Source of the DNA: Bifidobacteriaceae bacterium
GTDB taxonomy: Bacteria; Actinomycetota; Actinomycetes; Actinomycetales; WQXJ01
Reading direction: 5' to 3'
Assembly: GCA_031265345.1 (NCBI GenBank)
Contig: JAISCU010000451.1
Coordinates: 1 to 43,781, forward strand
Length of the DNA stretch: 43,781 nt
Shown here: positions 24,801 through 30,869 of the stretch, one piece after another
Layout: each line of letters starts with the position of its first letter
How positions within the stretch are numbered: position 1 is the first letter of the stretch
Program-made: the position numbers and the translations under genes
Notes under the pieces: generated by a model
Database searches by the model: none
Told to the model about the DNA's origin: nothing
What the model saw: only the letters and a program-made list of their open reading frames with translations

Positions 24801-26679
24801 GGACGAGGAAGGACACAGCGCAACGCTCCGGGTCGTCGAACACATCCAGGAGCTCGCCCGCAACCGGCGAGCAGACCCGTGCCGTGCGTCCATCCCGGCC
24901 CGTCACCAGAAGCACGGTCTCGTCTTTGCTCACCAAGGTCGGCTCGGTAGCGCCCGGCCAAACCAGTTGCGTGGCGGGGTGCCCTGGGGGCTTTGGCTGG
25001 TCCACCCGCACAATGTGCGTGGAGGTCATCCGTTCCGCGAACGCCTCGCTGACCACTATTCCGTCCTCGTAATTCAGACCATGCCAGGGCGTGAGCGCCA
25101 CCAGGGCGTTGACCCCCAGGCACAGCTGCGCGCGGTCTCGCTGCTCGCCCCGGATCCGGACGTCTGGGGCGTGCGCCACGACCCGCCCGGCGCTGACCTC
25201 CTCGCCCTTCGCGACGTCCACGAACCATGTGTTGTCCGGACCGGAGCGCGCCGTCCACGGCGCTCCGTAGCTGATGCGGACGGGGCCGCGAGAGGTGGCG
25301 ACAGTGATCTGCTGGTCGCCTACTTCGGTGACGATGCCGCCGCGTCGGCTGATCGCCACTCCCTGAGCCATTCCTAGGACGTGTTCCCAGCCCGTTGCGA
25401 TGAGCGGTGGCTCGCAGCCCGCGACGGGAACGGCTTGCTTGAGGTTCTTGGACCCGATGGACGCGCGCGCCGGGTCGTCGTGGTTCACGAACGGGATCAG
25501 CGCGGCGCTCGCCGAGAGGTCGTACCAGTCGGCCAGGCCCTCGGGCGCGTCGGCACGGGACCCGACGGCCGCGAACCGGACGAGCCCAGTGTCGGTCGAT
25601 TCGGGCGTCTGCACGGGGCACAGCGTGCCGCTCCAACCGGGTTCCAGGTCCCTCAGGTCGGCCCGCCCTCGGATCTTGCCGAGACCCCGGAAGCCGATGA
25701 AACAGGTCCTGGCGGCCTGTTCGATTCTCGCCAGGGTGGCCCCCGAGTCGGTTCGAGTCACGACCGAGCTGACCCCGGACTGGCCGCCGGCCAGTGCGGT
25801 GAGGGCAATCCCGGCGGCCTTGGCGGCCCGCCAGACCGTGTCGTCGAGGCAGCCAGCGACCTGGTCGTCACCGCGTTGGCCGCTCCTGCGCTCTGGCGCA
25901 TTGACCATGCCGAAACGTGAGTAGACCAGTTCGGCCATCACCTCGTCCGTCCCGAAGAGCCTGTTGCGCGATGCCGCCGTGCGGCTTGGCCGCGCCCCGG
26001 CGGGCTCGTCGAGCGCGCGATCCCGAGCGCTCTTGAGGGCCGCGACCACCACTGTCTGGTTGCGCTCGGTCGCTTCCAGGCCGAGGGCGAAGAGAGTCGT
26101 CTTGACCAATTGCTGGTCGGCATACCTGCCTGGGAGTTTGCCCAGCGCCGCCCATGCCAAGTTTTCCCAGGTCGACGGCTTGTCCGGGTTCCCGAAGACG
26201 TCCGGGCCGAGCAACGAGGCGATGACAACATCTATCTTCCAACCGGCACCGCTGGGGCGCGGGATGACATGGAGGCCGGATCGCAGGCGAACGCCCATTC
26301 CCGCGCTCAGGGGGCCGCCGAGCCACAAGCCCGAATGCCGCCCGGGCGAGGCAGCCACGATGCCACCGATGGCAGGCGGAGGTCTCCCCTCGTGAGTCGG
26401 ACCCGGCACCGGCCACTTGAGCTGCGCGGTGGTCCGATAGCCCTCGGCTTCGAACTCGAGGTCGAGCGGGGCGAGCCAAGCGGGGGTCAAGTTCCATCCC
26501 AGGCGGCACTCGTCCCAATCCGGTCGGCCGAGGGCCGAGGCGGTGCCGGTCACCGGCACACCAGTCTTTGCGGACGCCAGGGCCGCTAACGCGTCGGCGA
26601 GCAGTTGGTGGCATTCCTCGCCGGTGGACCGGGGGATTTCGGGTGGCTCGGATTCGGGTGGAGGGGGAAGGGTCGTCAT
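21886..26679 (-). CDS. Compact RNA polymerase beta-beta-prime fusion
   Basis: 1,597 residues, about two thirds of a normal beta plus beta-prime. Beta motifs in order: CPVQTPE (354-360), LIPFVNHDDPARASIG (394-409), GLNYEDGIVVSE (534-545), GDKLSNRHQGKG (lysines K637 and K645), LNPVGVLRRLNIGQ (R685), GEMEVWALEA (803-812). Beta-prime motifs follow: VPVLPPAFR (983-991), SGKRG to FSGRSVI (switch 2 region, 1067-1090), NRQPSLHP (N1126, R1127), catalytic DFDGD (1162-1166), bridge helix (about 1340-1372), zinc Cys 1382, 1395, 1402 and 1405, trigger loop TQLSMKVFH (H1443), and a C-terminal clamp piece. Missing or reduced: N-terminal beta lobes, flap, beta-prime Zn finger 1, large beta-prime inserts. No alpha, omega or sigma gene is nearby. 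Start ATG 26679 has AAGGAG. Not the housekeeping rpoB/rpoC pair. Confidence 0.94.
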   Translation of the reverse strand: MTTLPPPPESEPPEIPRSTGEECHQLLADALAALASAKTGVPVTGTASALGRPDWDECRLGWNLTPAWLAPLDLEFEAEGYRTTAQLKWPVPGPTHEGRPPPAIGGIVAASPGRHSGLWLGGPLSAGMGVRLRSGLHVIPRPSGAGWKIDVVIASLLGPDVFGNPDKPSTWENLAWAALGKLPGRYADQQLVKTTLFALGLEATERNQTVVVAALKSARDRALDEPAGARPSRTAASRNRLFGTDEVMAELVYSRFGMVNAPERRSGQRGDDQVAGCLDDTVWRAAKAAGIALTALAGGQSGVSSVVTRTDSGATLARIEQAARTCFIGFRGLGKIRGRADLRDLEPGWSGTLCPVQTPESTDTGLVRFAAVGSRADAPEGLADWYDLSASAALIPFVNHDDPARASIGSKNLKQAVPVAGCEPPLIATGWEHVLGMAQGVAISRRGGIVTEVGDQQITVATSRGPVRISYGAPWTARSGPDNTWFVDVAKGEEVSAGRVVAHAPDVRIRGEQRDRAQLCLGVNALVALTPWHGLNYEDGIVVSEAFAERMTSTHIVRVDQPKPPGHPATQLVWPGATEPTLVSKDETVLLVTGRDGRTARVCSPVAGELLDVFDDPERCAVSFLVRVERPLAVGDKLSNRHQGKGVVSAILPVSDMPRLAKGTPHLPAGTPVEVILNPVGVLRRLNIGQLWEMHTGLAAMLAGSGSRRAGRVIADPAALAEELDALGAPRGRMKLTMLGGALLGGDNGVVVGPQYIVKLDHLASSKLSVHGPEPRRSPLTAQPAKHRWFDHDHWVGAAQSLGEMEVWALEAAGATEVLADALRARSATSDWATGKPRASLRAVQAHLAVAGLGLGAGDGPPRPFQELAREDVGSLTPVWQGTHYPELPGWRDLGHRDKATVPSLLMNPADESNGPVAGGSEGTLNAGLSSRASTDPLSGAAVHGEPGSPEREQVRWAIPLPHPVPHPWRKAGCPALPQVTSVPVLPPAFRASAPGVERQGMDKAYQDLAALLIEHERLAGTGLERQADLVWARVQRALKAILGVPQSGNKQLRTQRTQDTIWGRLSGKRGLLRRYLLGQATTFSGRSVIVPDLALGPAEVGLPRTLAAGLGVNGLEPHGDVVIVNRQPSLHPYNMVALRAIPVEGDAIHLHPLVLAGLAGDFDGDTVAVHRPVTGHARGEAWMKLSPTAVIRSAANGQVLAKMGLDIALGLYLASVAEPPCLPASLGTDAPVLDAESLPTAVDGIVATQADGQTALAALVELEQCGFDTATGWSIGALDLLADSTGGRLAEAVAAGAAGKPDAVRQLLDRRGEVAAGHPLTPVRDVSGCFLGGLTNSDYFSTATGSLASLAEKKLTSPHAGALTKTLVEVADAVVVLEAQCKLPDAVSRSPLTCASPVGVCQSCYGVDPGKGEPPPIGARVGVLAAMLIGERSTQLSMKVFHGGGQSGSLGDTLGELRAVFGQGRSTVFGLRSTGKARNLREYLQQGADLADPQLRADYLQPIAEHASALLKGEIHPVHVHLMLRQLVDTFLELDRLRETAPAGQRSLIACAQARGRSAFEAATSRGNLTWLLNALGEEPRRLGGPRTRLAAGAVS

Positions 26680-26775
26680 CGGGGGCTCCTTGCTGTCTCA
26701 GAAATCCTACCGCCCACGGATGCGGTTTGCGAAGCAATTCATGCTTCATTCCATCGATCAAAGGAGGCCAAGAAC
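26680..26775. promoter_or_regulatory. Divergent promoter region between polymerase and repeat/zinc-protein operons
   Basis: 96 bp separates two divergent start codons, both with strong ribosome sites (AAGGAG on minus, AAAGGAGG on plus). On the minus strand TAGGAT (26709-26704) is a plausible -10 with a leader of about 18 nt. On the plus strand no clear -10 is visible. A shared control region is likely. Confidence 0.5.
26731..26747. promoter_or_regulatory. Inverted repeat, candidate operator
   Basis: GAAGCA-ATTCA-TGCTTC: perfect six-base arms with a five-base spacer. It lies just upstream of the predicted minus-strand -10 (near its -35) and about 30 bp before the plus-strand ATG, so one bound dimer could control both operons. 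Inference from position and symmetry only. Confidence 0.4.
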
Positions 26776-27021
26776 ATGAAGCACATGACCACCACGAGCA
26801 GCACCTCCACGAGCCCGGTGCGGGAGCGTCGGGCCGGAGAAGAGCTTCCCCCAGGGATGTTCCACGGGGGCGAGGAGGTCCCGGAGGGCACGTTCCATGG
26901 GGGCGAGGAAGTCCCAGAGGGGACGTTCCACGCCGCCCTGGTCCAGTGTCCCAAGTGCAAGCACTGGTTCGCTTCGGACACTTACGCCTGGCGCGTCCAT
27001 CACCGGTCCTGCCGCGGGTGA
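26776..27021 (+). CDS. Small protein with three 11-residue repeats and a C-terminal zinc knuckle
   Basis: 81 residues. A Ser/Thr-rich start is followed by three tandem 11-residue units of the form E-E-[LV]-P-x-G-[MT]-F-H-[GA]-[GA], then CPKCKHWF...H-H-x-x-C, a C2H2/C2HC-like zinc finger ending close to the C-terminus. ATG 26776 has AAAGGAGG. Function unknown. It is the first gene of the operon containing the JAB-E1 fusion and Clp-type ATPase, and is divergent from the polymerase. Possible roles are a modifier or substrate for the conjugation system, or a zinc-dependent adaptor to nucleic acid or polymerase. The repeats are fresh at both protein and DNA level, which suggests recent expansion. 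Confidence 0.72.
   Translation: MKHMTTTSSTSTSPVRERRAGEELPPGMFHGGEEVPEGTFHGGEEVPEGTFHAALVQCPKCKHWFASDTYAWRVHHRSCRG
26839..26937 (+). repeat. Three 33-bp in-frame tandem repeats
   Basis: Units start at 26839, 26872 and 26905. Units two and three encode the same first nine residues (EEVPEGTFH) and differ mainly at third codon positions; unit one is more diverged. This pattern means that the protein repeat is under selection. Confidence 0.8.
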
Positions 27022-27038
27022 CCAGAACCGTTGAACAA

Positions 27039-27078
27039 GCGCGGCGCGGAGCCTTGGCCGCAAGGCGCCGCGCCGCGC
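27039..27078 (+). promoter_or_regulatory. Strong intercistronic RNA hairpin
   Basis: 18-nt arms (27039-27056 and 27061-27078) pair with a single A-C mismatch around a GCCG loop; almost all pairs are G-C. No T-run follows, so it is not a standard terminator. It ends one or two bases before the AGGAGAGG ribosome site of the gene at 27095, so it could control translation, protect an mRNA end or act as an attenuator. Confidence 0.6.
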
Positions 27079-27094
27079 CGAGGAGAGGAGCACC

Positions 27095-27583
27095 ATGAAC
27101 GCGCCCATCACCGAGGCCCATGCCCGCCGAGTGGGGGTCTGGCCCAACGTCTGGTATCGGGCTTTCCCAACGCGCCGCGACTACTCGTTCACTTTCGAGC
27201 ACGCGAACGGCGGGGGCTGGATCGTCTACATCAACAACTCGCCCGACTACCGGGGGAGGGCGTCCGGCTCCGTGGCGAGCCATCGCCTCGGCATCGGCAC
27301 CCGCCCCTACATCTGCTGGGACTCCGCCATCGAGACGCTGTCCCAAGCTCAGGGGGTAGCCGCGCTGTGGGCCGATTCGACGGAGAATTACATCGCGACC
27401 GGCGCCTTTCGCCCCGCTGAAGGCCGGCCGCAGGTAAAGGATCGATCGGTGCTGAACGGCTACGCCAGCCGGGGGATGGCGGCCAGGCCGTCAGCGGCGC
27501 TCCGGCCCGGCTCCGACCAATCCGCCGGGCCAGGCGCGCCCAGGTCCCTCTGGTCGCGAGTCAGAGGCCAACTGTTCAACTGA
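27095..27583 (+). CDS. Small single-cysteine protein beside JAB-E1 (possible E2-like partner)
   Basis: 162 residues. Not confidently recognised. The first about 105 residues form a compact alpha/beta domain (WYRAFPTRRDYSFTFEHA, GGGWIVYINNSPDY, SHRLGIGTRPYICWDSAIE, then a helix ending with WADSTENYIATG); the rest is low-complexity and probably disordered. C74 in YICWD is the only Cys in the protein and is followed by a helix, which recalls E2 conjugating enzymes where the active Cys follows a His-containing stretch. That, plus the E1-JAB gene 15 bp downstream, makes an E2-like role possible but unproven. ATG 27095 follows GAGGAGAGGAG and a strong hairpin. Confidence 0.65.
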   Translation: MNAPITEAHARRVGVWPNVWYRAFPTRRDYSFTFEHANGGGWIVYINNSPDYRGRASGSVASHRLGIGTRPYICWDSAIETLSQAQGVAALWADSTENYIATGAFRPAEGRPQVKDRSVLNGYASRGMAARPSAALRPGSDQSAGPGAPRSLWSRVRGQLFN

Positions 27584-27598
27584 AAGGAACGAATCGTC

Positions 27599-29365
27599 AT
27601 GAACTCTTTGAATCCCTTCCGAATCGTCGCTGTCGTGGCCTGGCCCCTGACCCGCTGGCTCGGCCTCCGGTCGCTGAGGCCTGAGACGGATCCGCCCACG
27701 AACCCCGAGGTGGGTCAGTGGGAACCGTCTGCCGGGCTCCTCGGCCCCTCCCCTCACGTCGCGCCACTGGGCCCGGATTCCCAGGATCGGGTGACCTCAC
27801 TCGACCCAGCGGCCCTGTCACAGAAGATGTCATTCGCCATCGCGTGCGACGCCTACCAGGAGATCGCCCGGAGTATCGGCCAGCGCCACGCGGAGACGGG
27901 TGCCGTGCTCGGCGGGTCTCGTGCGCTGGGCCTAATCACCCACGTCCACCTCGACCAGCGGGCCGAGGTCAGCGGCGTCACCTACTCGCCGCACATCGCC
28001 ACGGTCAACCGGCTGCTGCGCGAGGAGTGGGACCCGAACGGGATCGATTTCATGGGCTTCGTCCATAGTCATCCTGGCGGTTACGGCCGTCCGTCAACCG
28101 GCGACCAGATCTACGCTGAACGCATCCTGCGGGCGCTGCCGAGGTTGGATCGCATGGCTATGCCGATCGTCCAGACGGTCCCCGACACGGGCCAGTTCCG
28201 GATGAACGGTTACATGGCGGTGCGTGTAGGTAGCCCGGCGCGCGAACGTATGTGCAATCACCGCCCATCCGAGGACAGCCGGTCCGTCCGGGTCTTGGAG
28301 GCCCCGCTGGCGATCATCGACCCCGCTCGCCCGTACGGCGGAGCGAAGGCCAATCCGTACCTGGCCAGAGTGGCCACCGCCTACGACCGGGAGGTGATGG
28401 CCACGGCAAGGATCGTCGCCATCGGCGTGGGTGGCTCCGTGGGCTACCTGGAGACCATGGCGCGTGCTGGGGCCGGGCAGTTCGTATTGATCGATCCGGA
28501 CGTGATCGAGCCGGCCAACGTGGGCACGCAGGCGGTCGACCCGGAAGACATCGGCCGGCCCAAAGTCGAGGCCTTGGCGGCCAAACTGACCCGTCTGAAT
28601 CCGAACTGCCATGTGTGGACGGTGCAGGCGCGCGACGAAGCAGTCGATGACATCGGCTTCCACCGCCTGCTCCGCGAGCCGCTGACAGGCGGCCCCAATG
28701 TGCTCCCAGCTATGACGCTCCTGTGCGCCTTCACTGACAGCTTCCGCGCGCAGGATCGCATCCAGCGGCTGGGGTTGCATTTCGGAGCGCCGGTGCTCGC
28801 AGCGGCCGTTTATGCGGAGGGGCGCGGAACGGAGATCGCTTTCGCCGCGACCGGGTTGACCCGGGCATGCATCCGCTGCGCCCTGTCTTCGCGCTACGCG
28901 GCGGTGCTGGGGGGCGGCGCCTCGGGGGAGGCCGCGTCCGACGGGACTCCCATGCTGGCCACTGACCGTCTGAACGCGGCGAAGCAGATCGTCACGCTCG
29001 GCCTGCTGCACGCGCTCAGCCCGGTCGCGAATCCTGACCACCCGGCCACCGCCAGGTACCGGGGATGGATGGCGCGGATCAAGGACCGAAACCTGGATCT
29101 CACGCGGCTCGACCCGGACCTCGACCTCCCATCGTTCCGGTTGCTCCGGGGAGTGGGGGAGGGCCGCTGCGTGATGGACGAGACCGTCTGGACCGAGCCC
29201 ACTCCCGACGGACCTGACGCTCCAGCCGGGCCGTGCCCGGACTGCGGTGGAAGCGGGGACCTCGCGGACGGCATCGGAACCTTCGCCGACACGCGGACCA
29301 TGCCAGCCCATTTCGGCGCGGGACGCCGCGCTCCGGTCGTCGCACCGGTGGCCACAACCGTTTGA
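27599..29365 (+). CDS. JAB (JAMM) peptidase-E1/ThiF-like fusion
   Basis: 588 residues. Residues about 75-210 form a JAB/MPN metallopeptidase: E99 and the JAMM motif HSHP-x7-S-x2-D (H156, H158, S166, D169), all present. Residues about 265-500 form an E1/ThiF-like adenylating domain with G-rich loop GVGGSVG (276-282) and the LIDPDVIEPANVG block; the Arg of the usual NLNRQ motif is Thr. CIRC may hold the catalytic or a structural Cys. A C-terminal CPDCGGSG knuckle follows. JAB removes and E1 activates ubiquitin-like proteins in bacterial conjugation operons. ATG 27599 has GAAAGGAA. No obvious ubiquitin-fold gene is adjacent. Confidence 0.88.
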   Translation: MNSLNPFRIVAVVAWPLTRWLGLRSLRPETDPPTNPEVGQWEPSAGLLGPSPHVAPLGPDSQDRVTSLDPAALSQKMSFAIACDAYQEIARSIGQRHAETGAVLGGSRALGLITHVHLDQRAEVSGVTYSPHIATVNRLLREEWDPNGIDFMGFVHSHPGGYGRPSTGDQIYAERILRALPRLDRMAMPIVQTVPDTGQFRMNGYMAVRVGSPARERMCNHRPSEDSRSVRVLEAPLAIIDPARPYGGAKANPYLARVATAYDREVMATARIVAIGVGGSVGYLETMARAGAGQFVLIDPDVIEPANVGTQAVDPEDIGRPKVEALAAKLTRLNPNCHVWTVQARDEAVDDIGFHRLLREPLTGGPNVLPAMTLLCAFTDSFRAQDRIQRLGLHFGAPVLAAAVYAEGRGTEIAFAATGLTRACIRCALSSRYAAVLGGGASGEAASDGTPMLATDRLNAAKQIVTLGLLHALSPVANPDHPATARYRGWMARIKDRNLDLTRLDPDLDLPSFRLLRGVGEGRCVMDETVWTEPTPDGPDAPAGPCPDCGGSGDLADGIGTFADTRTMPAHFGAGRRAPVVAPVATTV

Positions 29366-29374
29366 CCCAACCGA

Positions 29375-29419
29375 GGGAACCGGGCGGGCGGTGACGTCGC
29401 ACCCTCCCGCTCGGTTCCC
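29375..29419 (+). promoter_or_regulatory. Second intercistronic hairpin in the JAB-E1 operon
   Basis: Left arm about 29375-29391 (GGGAACCGGGCGGG...) and right arm about 29402-29419 (...CCCGCTCGGTTCCC) pair over about 17 bases with two mismatches. It lies between the JAB-E1 stop and the Clp-type gene and has no T-run. With the hairpin at 27039 it suggests differential control of genes within one transcript. Confidence 0.5.
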
Positions 29420-29442
29420 CGCCAATCGAAATGGAGAACCCA

Positions 29443-30858
29443 ATGACTGACTTGACCACTGCCGATGCCGCGAGCCTCGCCGCGCTCGAAACCCGGTCTC
29501 GCCGTGCGTGCGTGGTGTACCCCGACCACCCGCTACCGCCTGGGACCTTGCCGCCGTCGGGCCGGGTGGGGGTCGAGCGGACGGCTGGTCGGACCCTCCT
29601 GCATGTCCGGCGCGGCCTACGTTACGAAGGTGAGGACGGCGAAGTCCGTGACTGGATCGCCGGTGGGACTAGGGCTTTCGGGTCACTCGAAGACTGCCTC
29701 GCCTGGGTCCGCGACCGGATCCCGTCTGGCGAACAACCGAACGTGGTGGCGGCGATTCCGGACCGGCCGGCGCGGCTGCCTATCGAATCCGTGACGGAGT
29801 TGGCCCAAGTGGACGTTGCGCCGGCCGAGCCGCCCACGCCCGCCATGCTGGAGCGAATGCTGGCAGAGGACGTCCTGGGCCAGGACGCGGCGATCCGAGC
29901 GCTGGCCGAATTGGCCGGTCACCAGATCGCCAAGCCCCATCCGCGCCGACCGGCGTCCGCGTTGATGATCGGCGCGACCGGGACCGGTAAGACCTTGGCG
30001 GCCGAACGATTGGCCGCCCACCTTGGGGCTGTCACCGGAGCCGAGTGGTCCTATCAGCGGCTCGATCTGAGCGAGTTCTCCGAACGGCACAGCGCAGCCA
30101 GGCTGTTCGGGGCTCCGCCTGGGTACATCGGCTATGGTGACGGCCGGGACCTCGCCGCCGCGCTTCGGGCGAATCCGCGCACTGTGGTCCTACTGGACGA
30201 GGTAGACAAGGCGCACCCGCAGCTATGGCGCTCGCTGATGAATCTGATGGACGCTGGTCGGCTCGGCGGCCAGGCGGCCGACATCGACGCGCGTCAGGCG
30301 ATTCTGTTATTCACGTCGAACAAGGACGCCGATGCCGTGGGGCGGCTCGCCGAGGCCCCCGATGCCGCGCTCCGGGCCTTCCTCCGCGACCACGGCTATC
30401 CGCCCGAGATAGTCGGCCGCATTGGTCGAGTGTTGGTCTTCCGCCCCCTGTCCGCTAAGGTCACCGCCCGGCTGGTGGTGCTCACGGTCCAACGGGTGGT
30501 CGAATCCTGGGGCCTGCGGTTGCGGCGAATCGATCCTGCCGCGGTCTCGTCGCTGGTCGAACGCGCTCCGGTTCGGTCAGGCGGACGCGACGTGGAGTAC
30601 TTCGTGGAGCGGGAACTCGCCGCAGGCCTGGCGGAGGCCGCCGGACTGGTCAGAAGGGCCACTGCGACCGGGGTGCTCAGAAGCTCGGGCACTGTCGATG
30701 CCGTCGGCCCAGCCTGTCTGGCTGCGCGAACCGGCGTGACCGTGGGAGCCCACGATGTGGTGGTGGATTCCGAACTGTCGGTGCGCCTCACGCCTGTCGG
30801 TGAGGCCGCTTCCACTCCTGAGGATCGAGGCGCGGCGGATTGTGACGGGGAAGAATAG
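29443..30858 (+). CDS. ClpA/ClpB D2-type AAA+ unfoldase
   Basis: 471 residues from ATG 29443; GGAGAA lies just before it, whereas ATG 29431 overlaps that site. The first about 130 residues are unassigned. The AAA+ domain is of the second (D2) type of ClpA/B/C: Walker A GATGTGKT (177-184), pore loop GAPPGYIGYG with Y228, Walker B VVLLDEVDKAH (D252, E253), LFTSNKD sensor 1, and a C-terminal lid (VLVFRPLSAKV). No Clp-N domain is attached, unlike normal ClpA/B. It should thread proteins; a ClpP-binding loop is not evident. A target in the JAB-E1 or polymerase system is inference. It ends 11 bp from the convergent caspase-fold gene. Confidence 0.87.
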   Translation: MTDLTTADAASLAALETRSRRACVVYPDHPLPPGTLPPSGRVGVERTAGRTLLHVRRGLRYEGEDGEVRDWIAGGTRAFGSLEDCLAWVRDRIPSGEQPNVVAAIPDRPARLPIESVTELAQVDVAPAEPPTPAMLERMLAEDVLGQDAAIRALAELAGHQIAKPHPRRPASALMIGATGTGKTLAAERLAAHLGAVTGAEWSYQRLDLSEFSERHSAARLFGAPPGYIGYGDGRDLAAALRANPRTVVLLDEVDKAHPQLWRSLMNLMDAGRLGGQAADIDARQAILLFTSNKDADAVGRLAEAPDAALRAFLRDHGYPPEIVGRIGRVLVFRPLSAKVTARLVVLTVQRVVESWGLRLRRIDPAAVSSLVERAPVRSGGRDVEYFVERELAAGLAEAAGLVRRATATGVLRSSGTVDAVGPACLAARTGVTVGAHDVVVDSELSVRLTPVGEAASTPEDRGAADCDGEE

Positions 30859-30869
30859 AGGACAGGTGG

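Noticed and set aside
21886..26679. The polymerase as the normal rpoB-rpoC of the host
   Set aside because: Far too short, lacks conserved lobes and zinc finger 1, has substitutions at near-invariant positions, and no ribosomal protein or rpoC-rpsL neighbours are present.
26839..26937. CRISPR-like or mobile-element repeat
   Set aside because: Three adjacent 33-bp units without spacers, in frame within a gene with synonymous changes: a protein repeat.
28094..29443. Long minus-strand open frame opposite the JAB-E1 gene
   Set aside because: Shadow of a well-supported gene; rich in R, G and H with no motif.
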